A DNA stretch of 38,423 bases from Flavobacteriales bacterium (GTDB taxonomy: Bacteria; Bacteroidota; Bacteroidia; Flavobacteriales_C; GCA-002722245), in the NCBI GenBank assembly GCA_029251005.1, contig JAQXEE010000119.1, positions 1 to 38,423 on the forward strand, written 5' to 3'. Positions 33,007 through 38,423 of this stretch are shown in pieces. The stretch's first letter is position 1, and every line of letters begins with the position of its first letter. The notes under the pieces are model-generated. The model did not search any database, had not been told where the DNA came from, and saw only the letters and a list, made by a program, of their open reading frames with translations. The translations under genes were made by a program, and so were the position numbers.

Positions 33007-34440
33007 ATGGAAGGACAGGTATTAGATGCAGCAGCAAAAGCATTATCAATTAATTTAGATAAAACCATTTATGGCGCTTTTGCAGAGATAGGAGCAGGAC
33101 AAGAAATTGCTCGAAACTTTTTTGTAGTTGGTGGTGCATCTGGAACAATAGCAAAATCATTAAGCGCTTATGATATGGCGATGAGTGATGCTATATACGG
33201 AGAAAGACCAGGAAGGTATGTTTGTCAGGGTCGTTTAGAGCAAATGCTAACCTACGAGTATAATCGCCTAATTAATGAGCTGGGTCCTAAAAAACCGGAG
33301 AAAAGATTTTTTGCAATAGCGAATACAGTTGAAACAATCAATTATGACCGATCCAATAAGTCTCACGGATGGATGGGTGTTCGATTTCAGTTAAATCCAG
33401 GAGAAGAATATAATGATGTCATCATTCACATCAGATTATTAGATAGAGAAAATATTCTACAACAAGAAATAATTGGAAAACTAGGAGTTAATTTGCTTTA
33501 CGGTTGTTATCATTTGCACCATTCCCCAGAAAGTATTTTAAAGCACATGAACGATGGGTTAATCCCAGGGCGTATGCAAATTGATATGGTAAGCATGAAA
33601 GGCCCCCTCTTTAAAAATGTTGATAATCGATTACTGAGTCTATGGTTGGTTAAAAACAAAATGGCTGATGCTGTAATGTTTCAACCAGACGGTAAACCAA
33701 TTCACCCAACAGAGGTTCTCTATAAAAAGGAGATTCTTGCGATGCGCGGAAGGTTTCGTCCGGTAACGAAAGTTCACTTAGACATGCTTAAAAATGGAAT
33801 GAAGCAGTTTGAGAAGGATGACAGAGTGAAAAATAAAAAGAGAATTACAGTTATTACTGAATTAACGCTTAAAGATTTAAGTGGAGAAGAAGGTATAGAT
33901 GAAAAAGACTTCTTAGATCGAGTTGATATTTTAACTGCTTTAGGTCAGACAGTACTGGTTTCTAATTTCCAAGAATATTATAAGTTGGTGCAGTATTTAA
34001 CACGTTATAACACAGGTGCGCAGTTGGCTTTAGTTTTAGGCGCGAATTCGTTAATTAATGTATTTAATGAACGTTTCTACAAAAAGCTGAATGGCGGATT
34101 AATGGAGGCTTTTGGGTACCTGTTTCATAAAGACGTTCGGTTGTATTTATATCCTTACAAGTTTGGAGACGAGGTGATTAAGGCTGACAATATGATCATT
34201 CCTGAGAAATACGAAGAGTTGTACAGTTTTTTAAAGTCCAGCAATAAAATTGTGGATTACGAAAATTACGATAAGGAAAACTTGCACATCTTTTCTCATA
34301 AAGTATTAGAGAAGATTACGGAAGGTAATACAGCCTGGGAAAAAATGGTCCCGCCAATAGTAGCCCGTATAATTAAGGAGAATAACTTTTTTAATTACCG
34401 AAAAAAAAAATTCTCTAAATCAAGAATGAGTTTTCGTTAA
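33007..34440 (+). CDS. conserved-looking 477-residue soluble protein of unknown function
   Basis: I cannot assign a function. The protein has no signal peptide or membrane segments. It contains blocks that look strongly constrained: TIYGAFAEIGAGQEIARNFF near residue 20, GASGTIAKSLSAYDMAMSDA, a RYVCQGRLEQML stretch, SNKSHGWMGVRFQLNPGEEY, and GCYHLHHSPESILKHMNDG. The second half has ITVITELTLKDLSGEEGIDE, LGQTVLVSNF and a Rossmann-like LVLGANSLINVF. From memory, homologues in databases carry conflicting labels (nicotinate-nucleotide adenylyltransferase, TonB-dependent receptor), neither supported by visible motifs: there is no adenylyltransferase HxGH motif and no beta-barrel signature. The start ATG at 33007 fits; no clean -7 box precedes it. 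A strong terminator follows. Confidence 0.85.
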   Translation: MEGQVLDAAAKALSINLDKTIYGAFAEIGAGQEIARNFFVVGGASGTIAKSLSAYDMAMSDAIYGERPGRYVCQGRLEQMLTYEYNRLINELGPKKPEKRFFAIANTVETINYDRSNKSHGWMGVRFQLNPGEEYNDVIIHIRLLDRENILQQEIIGKLGVNLLYGCYHLHHSPESILKHMNDGLIPGRMQIDMVSMKGPLFKNVDNRLLSLWLVKNKMADAVMFQPDGKPIHPTEVLYKKEILAMRGRFRPVTKVHLDMLKNGMKQFEKDDRVKNKKRITVITELTLKDLSGEEGIDEKDFLDRVDILTALGQTVLVSNFQEYYKLVQYLTRYNTGAQLALVLGANSLINVFNERFYKKLNGGLMEAFGYLFHKDVRLYLYPYKFGDEVIKADNMIIPEKYEELYSFLKSSNKIVDYENYDKENLHIFSHKVLEKITEGNTAWEKMVPPIVARIIKENNFFNYRKKKFSKSRMSFR

Positions 34441-34472
34441 AAACAGATAAATTAAAACTAAATAATTTTATT

Positions 34473-34501
34473 AAAAGACCGATTTTCATCGGTCTTTTTT
34501 T
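34473..34501 (+). terminator. rho-independent terminator before fmt
   Basis: AAAAGACCGAT and ATCGGTCTTTT form an 11-bp stem with a TTTC loop followed by more T residues. It ends the transcript of the 477-residue gene 33 bp past its stop; the fmt -7 box starts only 14 bp later. Confidence 0.93.
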
Positions 34502-34514
34502 GTTAAAAACAATC

Positions 34515-34522
34515 TATCTTTG
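34515..34522 (+). promoter_or_regulatory. -7 promoter box for fmt
   Basis: TATCTTTG fits TAnnTTTG and ends 18 nt before the fmt ATG at 34541. Any -33 element would lie inside the upstream terminator; no TTG is at the ideal spacing. Confidence 0.5.
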
Positions 34523-34540
34523 TTGCTCTAAATTACTGTT

Positions 34541-35485
34541 ATGAAAATTGTATTCCTTGGAACTCCCGATTTTGCTGTTGCATCTTTAAAAGCAACTGTT
34601 GAAGCCGGTTTTGATGTTGTAGGTGTTGTTACAACACCAGATAAAAAAGCGGGTAGAGGAATGAAATTACAGGAATCTGCAGTGAAAAAATATGCTTTTG
34701 AAGTGGGATTGAATATTTTACAACCCACTAGTTTAAAAGATGAGGGCTTTTTATCGGAATTAAAAGCTTTAGATGCTGACATTCAAGTTATTGTTGCTTT
34801 TAGGATGTTGCCAGAAGTAGTTTGGGGGATGCCTAGATACGGAACGTTTAATTTACATGGTTCATTATTACCCGATTACAGAGGTGCTGCACCAATTAAC
34901 TGGGCGATTATGAACGGTGAACAAGAAACAGGTGTTTCTACTTTTTTCTTAGATGCTAAAATTGACACAGGTGAAATTATTGATAATACTATTGTTAAGA
35001 TTAGTTTAGATGATACGGCTGGAGAATTACATGATCGCTTAATGGAGGTTGGAGCTGATTTAGTTGTGAAAACTATTAAGGAGATTGAATCGGGAAATGT
35101 ATCTACAAAAAATCAAGATGATATTTTAAATGGTCGCCAACCCAAATTGGCTTACAAGATTTTTAAAGATACTTGCGTAATCAAATGGTCTAAATCAGCA
35201 GAAGAAGTGCACAATCACATAAGGGGTTTAAGTCCATACCCCGCGGCTTTTACTACTTTGAAATTTCCTGATGGAAAACTATTGGGCCTTAAAATTTTTA
35301 AAACTCAGAAATCTGATAAGACAGTAGGAGAGAAGTTGTTACAAATGGATGGTAAAAAGGAATTGTTTATCGGTTGTAAAAACGGCGCCTTGAAAGTACT
35401 GGAATTACAGTTGGCAGGTAAGAAGAGAATGCCTGTGGCAAGTTTTATTCAAGGAGTTAACCTTGAAGGAGTTGAGATTGTTTAA
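34541..35485 (+). CDS. fmt: methionyl-tRNA formyltransferase
   Basis: Formylates initiator Met-tRNA using 10-formyltetrahydrofolate. The 314-residue protein has an N-terminal Rossmann-type fold (MKIVFLGTPDFAVASL), the formyl-folate site NLHGSLLPDYRGAAPINW with catalytic N104 and H106, and D142 in IDTGEI. The C-terminal beta-barrel that binds tRNA follows (RGLSPYPAAFTTL onward). The basic loop KKAGRGMKL expected in Fmt is at about 35-43. The gene ends 6 bp from the convergent PKD-protein gene, with no terminator seen between them. Confidence 0.97.
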   Translation: MKIVFLGTPDFAVASLKATVEAGFDVVGVVTTPDKKAGRGMKLQESAVKKYAFEVGLNILQPTSLKDEGFLSELKALDADIQVIVAFRMLPEVVWGMPRYGTFNLHGSLLPDYRGAAPINWAIMNGEQETGVSTFFLDAKIDTGEIIDNTIVKISLDDTAGELHDRLMEVGADLVVKTIKEIESGNVSTKNQDDILNGRQPKLAYKIFKDTCVIKWSKSAEEVHNHIRGLSPYPAAFTTLKFPDGKLLGLKIFKTQKSDKTVGEKLLQMDGKKELFIGCKNGALKVLELQLAGKKRMPVASFIQGVNLEGVEIV

Positions 35486-35491
35486 ATTAGC

Positions 35492-36547
35492 TTACTGTTT
35501 TAATATAAGCTTGCCTTTTTGAAGAACTTTTACCTTTTTAGAATTTTCATAAGATAAAACGTAAGTGTAAGTGCCTGATTTGCATTGTTTTCCTTTGTTT
35601 TGTTCACTGCCGTTCCATTTTTTATTCACGTTATTTCCTTTGAATACTTCTCTTCCTGAAGAATCATGGATGATGAATTCGTTTACAGAAATGTTTTCAT
35701 CATTAATTCCAAATGTGCTTTTATTTTTCCCATAAACTGGTTGAAAAAATGGAGGTAAAGGAATTTTGTATTCTTTGTTAGCTTTGATTTTTTGCAGACT
35801 ACTATCTATGCATCCATATTCATTAATTACTTTTTGTTTAACAGAGACTTCTTGGTGACCAGGAACTTGAATAAAGCCGTTTTGTTGATTAATTAATTCA
35901 TCGTTAATTAGATATAACAAACTATCCGATTTGTTGTGACTATTGATTTTTATTACTGCTGGGTTGGTAAGTATTACACTGTTAATATCGAACCCAGTTT
36001 TGGGGTTTTTGATTATTTCAACAGACTGAGATATAGAGTCCCAGCACCCGTTTTTGTCTAATACTTTTAAGTGAATATTTGTTTTTTCGTCCTCTGAAAA
36101 TTGATGTTCCGGGTTCTGCTCTAAAGAGTATTCACCATCACCAAAGTCCCATATCCAGCTTTTTACGCTAGCTGACTTTGCGTAGGTGTAATCTGTAAAC
36201 ACAACCTTTTTATCACATAGATTTTTAGGGTTGAAAAAAGCAAAAGGAGCTGCTTTGATATCGATTGATTTAAGTTTTGAATAAGATTTACCTTTTTGAG
36301 TTTGAATGGTAAGATTTACATTGTAAATACCTGATTCAGAATATGCGTGAACAGGGCTATTATCCGTAGAAATACTGTTGTCTCCAAAATCCCAAAACCA
36401 GAATACTACCTCATCGTCAACTGCAGTACTTAAGTCTTCAAAATAAATAAGATTATTGATACAGTGATTATTGTAGCTAAAGTCTGCTAGATTGGCGAAA
36501 GAAATACTGTATGTTAAAAATAAGGAAAACGAGAGTATTTGTTTCAT
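35492..36547 (-). CDS. secreted PKD-domain protein with type B (CHU_C-like) T9SS C-terminal domain
   Basis: A 351-residue surface or secreted protein. It has an N-terminal signal peptide (about residues 1-18). Two PKD domains (about 22-97 and 101-178) each carry the WDFGD motif at 52-56 and 133-137. A less clear middle region follows. The last ~85 residues resemble the gliding-motility-associated/type B C-terminal domain used for export by the type IX secretion system: an INDENISVNEFIIHDSSGRE stretch corresponding to the usual FxIxNRWG, then VFKGNNVNKKWNG and SGTYTYVLSYE ending in GKLILK. The first part of that motif (FTPNGDG) is degraded, so export is inferred. It converges on fmt and is divergent from the M48 protease gene. 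Confidence 0.85.
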   Translation of the reverse strand: MKQILSFSLFLTYSISFANLADFSYNNHCINNLIYFEDLSTAVDDEVVFWFWDFGDNSISTDNSPVHAYSESGIYNVNLTIQTQKGKSYSKLKSIDIKAAPFAFFNPKNLCDKKVVFTDYTYAKSASVKSWIWDFGDGEYSLEQNPEHQFSEDEKTNIHLKVLDKNGCWDSISQSVEIIKNPKTGFDINSVILTNPAVIKINSHNKSDSLLYLINDELINQQNGFIQVPGHQEVSVKQKVINEYGCIDSSLQKIKANKEYKIPLPPFFQPVYGKNKSTFGINDENISVNEFIIHDSSGREVFKGNNVNKKWNGSEQNKGKQCKSGTYTYVLSYENSKKVKVLQKGKLILKQ

Positions 36548-36666
36548 TTGTTCTTCTGTTACGAGAAAAAGCTTAAAAAGTTTTCAATATAAGTTTAAGT
36601 TATTAACATTGAATTCGATTAGGCTACTCCAGTGAGATTGAATAATTACTTTTATGAAAAAATGAA

Positions 36667-37452
36667 ATGAGAAATTTCTTAGTTTTATTACTATTAATTG
36701 TTTTTGGATGTTCAAAGGTTCCAATATCTGGGAGGCGACAGGTAAGCCTAATCCCCGAAAAAGAATTAATTACAATGAGTCAATCACAATATGCTACCTT
36801 CTTAAGCACTGTAAATGTTATTGAAAATACAGATCAGGCTCGTTTAGTTGAAAAAGTAGGTTTAAATATATCTAACGCTGTTAACATGTATATGGAAAAT
36901 CATGGGAAGCTAAATAGAATTAAAGGTTTTGATTGGGAGTTTAAATTGGTAAACGACCAAACAGTAAACGCTTGGTGTATGCCTGGTGGTAAAATTTGTG
37001 TTTACACAGGTATTTTGGATATCACGCAAGACGAAACAGGCTTAGCAGTTGTTATGGGCCATGAAGTTGCACACGCAATTGCAAGGCATGGCAATGAGCG
37101 GATGAGTAAAGGCTTGTTAACGCAAATGGGTGGAATTGCATTAAGTGTTGCACTGTCTAGTAAAGGATCCGAAACACAGCAGCTATTTCAAGAAGCATAC
37201 GGAATGGGTAGTGGTATTAGTGGTTTAGCGTTCTCTAGAAAGAACGAATTAGAATCGGATAAATTGGGGTTAGTATTCATGGAGTTGGCAGGTTACGACG
37301 CTAGTAAGGCTCCAGATTTCTGGAAAAGAATGGCTTCTAACGGTGAGCAGCCACCCGAATTTTTATCTACACATCCAAGTGATGAAAGAAGGATTAGTAA
37401 GATTAACGAATTTCTTCTTTCAGAAACTTTCAGAAAGCATACTAAATACTAA
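36667..37452 (+). CDS. M48-family zinc metalloprotease, lipoprotein
   Basis: A 261-residue envelope protease of the M48 (Ste24/BepA/LoiP-like) family, likely acting in outer-membrane protein quality control. The leader ends in the lipobox IVFGC (Cys15). The zinc site is GHEVAH (H132, E133, H136), with the third ligand expected at the Glu of NELESDKLG (about 194-198). NAWCMPGGKICVYTGIL lies upstream, and the conserved STHPSDERRI block ends the domain. Unlike BepA there are no TPR repeats, so it resembles the single-domain form. A near-consensus box TACTTTTA is 12 nt before the ATG at 36667. hisIE follows 64 bp downstream on the same strand. Confidence 0.93.
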   Translation: MRNFLVLLLLIVFGCSKVPISGRRQVSLIPEKELITMSQSQYATFLSTVNVIENTDQARLVEKVGLNISNAVNMYMENHGKLNRIKGFDWEFKLVNDQTVNAWCMPGGKICVYTGILDITQDETGLAVVMGHEVAHAIARHGNERMSKGLLTQMGGIALSVALSSKGSETQQLFQEAYGMGSGISGLAFSRKNELESDKLGLVFMELAGYDASKAPDFWKRMASNGEQPPEFLSTHPSDERRISKINEFLLSETFRKHTKY

Positions 37453-37516
37453 TCAATTTAGAGCTTCAGCTTTTACATAAAAGCCTTAACTTTAAACAGA
37501 ATTCAAAAGTCAGATT

Positions 37517-38113
37517 ATGAACATAGATTTTTCAAAAGGAGACGGATTGGTTCCTGCAATCATTCAAGACGCTAAAACAAAGAATGTTTTAATGTTGGGT
37601 TACATGAATCAGGATGCGTTTGATAAAACAAACGAGACTAAAAAGGCAACGTTTTTTTCGAGAAGTAAAAACCGTTTATGGACAAAAGGTGAAGAAAGTG
37701 GTAACTTCTTAAATTTAGTTTCCATTAAAAACGATTGTGATAATGATACGTTGCTAGTCCTTGTTGATCCTGTTGGACCAGCTTGTCACAGAGGAACAGG
37801 CAACTGTTGGGATGAATCAAATGATGAAAACAAGTTGCAATTCATCTCTTCTTTAGAAGATAAGATTGAATCAAGAAAAAATTCAACTTCTGAAAAGTCT
37901 TACGTTAAGTCTTTACTAGAAAGCGGAATTAACAAAGTAGCACAAAAAGTCGGTGAAGAGGCTGTAGAGGTGGTTATTGAAGCTAAAGACGACAATGAGG
38001 CTTTGTTCTTAAATGAATCGGCTGATTTACTATTTCATTATTTAGTTTTACTACAAGCAAAAGGATATAAGCTAGAAGATGTTGTAAACGTCTTAAAAGA
38101 AAGAGCTAAATAA
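37517..38113 (+). CDS. hisIE: bifunctional phosphoribosyl-AMP cyclohydrolase / phosphoribosyl-ATP pyrophosphatase
   Basis: Fused enzyme for the second and third steps of histidine synthesis. The N-terminal HisI domain (about 1-105) shows MLGYMNQDAF, ATFFSRSKNRLWTKGEESGN, and the zinc-site segment DCDND plus PACHRGTGNCW. The C-terminal HisE domain (about 112-198) has the helix with GINKVAQKVGEEAVEVVIEA and the metal-binding NESADLLFHYLVLL. Length (198) and domain order are normal. It is separated from hisHAF by about 10.4 kb containing unrelated genes, and follows the M48 gene by 64 bp. A near-consensus TAACTTTA box is about 22 nt upstream, so it may have its own promoter. Confidence 0.97.
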   Translation: MNIDFSKGDGLVPAIIQDAKTKNVLMLGYMNQDAFDKTNETKKATFFSRSKNRLWTKGEESGNFLNLVSIKNDCDNDTLLVLVDPVGPACHRGTGNCWDESNDENKLQFISSLEDKIESRKNSTSEKSYVKSLLESGINKVAQKVGEEAVEVVIEAKDDNEALFLNESADLLFHYLVLLQAKGYKLEDVVNVLKERAK

Positions 38114-38137
38114 GCTGTATCAAAATAAATTTTCAAT

Positions 38138-38168
38138 AAAAAAGCTGACTTTTCGGATGGCTTTTTTT
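38138..38168 (+). terminator. possible terminator after hisIE
   Basis: AAAAAAGC pairs with GCTTTTTT around a loosely structured loop of about 14 nt, with a T-rich end. The stem is mostly A-T, so it is weak, but it is placed 25 bp after the hisIE stop as expected. Confidence 0.55.
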
Positions 38169-38280
38169 ATTGATCTAAGTTTTGACTTTTGAACTAATTG
38201 TTCTTAGTTGAGCTTAATTTAATAATCCAGTTTAAATTCTCATATTTTTTCAATTCGTTTCCTAAAACTAAGAGCAGTAT

Positions 38281-38307
38281 AACCAATTTTGGATTTAAAA
38301 ATTGGTT
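38281..38307. repeat. perfect 10-bp-stem hairpin near the window end
   Basis: AACCAATTTT and AAAATTGGTT flank a 7-nt loop. No T-run follows on either strand, so it is not a standard terminator; it could end a transcript arriving from beyond the window or be an operator. Confidence 0.4.
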
Positions 38308-38423
38308 AAAGTTAGAATCGTTGTATTTGATTCAATCCTTGAGATTAAATGCTGGTTCTTTAAGTTTCTTATCAAAGAAAGATGAAGTTGAATGAATTTA
38401 CTTTTTTTTAAAAATGAAAAGAA

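Larger units (their letters stand above)
38114..38423. other. gene-free 3' segment after hisIE
   Basis: AT-rich stretch with no believable coding frame; the window ends inside it. A weak terminator (AAAAAAGC ... GCTTTTTT around 38138-38168) follows hisIE, and a perfect hairpin lies at 38281-38307. Confidence 0.5.

Noticed and set aside
38198-38395. 65-codon frame after hisIE
   Set aside because: Phe/Leu/Ser/Lys-rich with no domain; it passes through a perfect hairpin and no promoter box precedes it.

Overview
The window is AT-rich chromosomal DNA from a member of the Bacteroidota, most likely Flavobacteriales. The evidence: no Shine-Dalgarno sequences stand out; Bacteroidota-type -7 boxes (TAnnTTTG) sit 16-28 nt before several start codons; one surface protein ends in a domain resembling the type B (CHU_C) signal of the type IX secretion system; the phenylalanine/tyrosine operon has the order pheA-aminotransferase-tyrA; and lolA follows ftsK. 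Thirty protein genes are supported. I see no tRNA, rRNA, CRISPR array, transposase or phage gene, so this looks like a core-genome segment with a few accessory genes.

Layout. 1-429 has no gene. 430-4000 holds a SulP anion transporter, a small unrecognised protein and an NAD(P)-binding epimerase-like protein fused to DUF2867. 4076-6922 (minus) is a compact pheA-aminotransferase-tyrA operon for the ends of Phe and Tyr synthesis. 7196-12736 is a very large alpha-2-macroglobulin-like lipoprotein with an intact thioester motif. A short YD-repeat-like lipoprotein and a metallo-beta-lactamase-fold hydrolase follow as a tight pair. 14719-16387 has divergent DUF4268 and class II fructose-bisphosphate aldolase genes. 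16570-20961 (minus) holds ftsK, lolA and, beyond a terminator, an NlpC/P60 peptidase. 21116-22765 (minus) encodes a protein made entirely of eight ~71-residue repeats resembling the phage-integrase repeat, with no integrase domain. 23029-27137 (plus) has argS and hisH-hisA-hisF. After a 698-bp gene-free gap, 27836-32202 (minus) is a kdsC-ubiA-maf-recR-acyl-CoA carboxylase beta run, then a PhnA-type protein. 33007-38113 holds a 477-residue conserved-looking protein of unknown role, fmt, a PKD/CHU_C surface protein, an M48 lipoprotein protease and hisIE.

How the genes relate. HisH and HisF form the imidazole-glycerol-phosphate synthase fed by HisA, but hisIE, which acts just before HisA, lies about 10.4 kb away, and hisG, D, C and B are absent. 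The aromatic operon lacks the DAHP synthase/chorismate mutase gene I would expect nearby. KdsC (LPS Kdo), LolA, FtsK, the C40 peptidase, the macroglobulin and the M48 protease all concern the cell envelope.

The items most worth a second look are the eight-repeat protein, with its alternating A/B unit types and two-unit (~144-residue) super-period, and the unassigned 477-residue protein. All family calls come from reading motifs by eye; no search was run.
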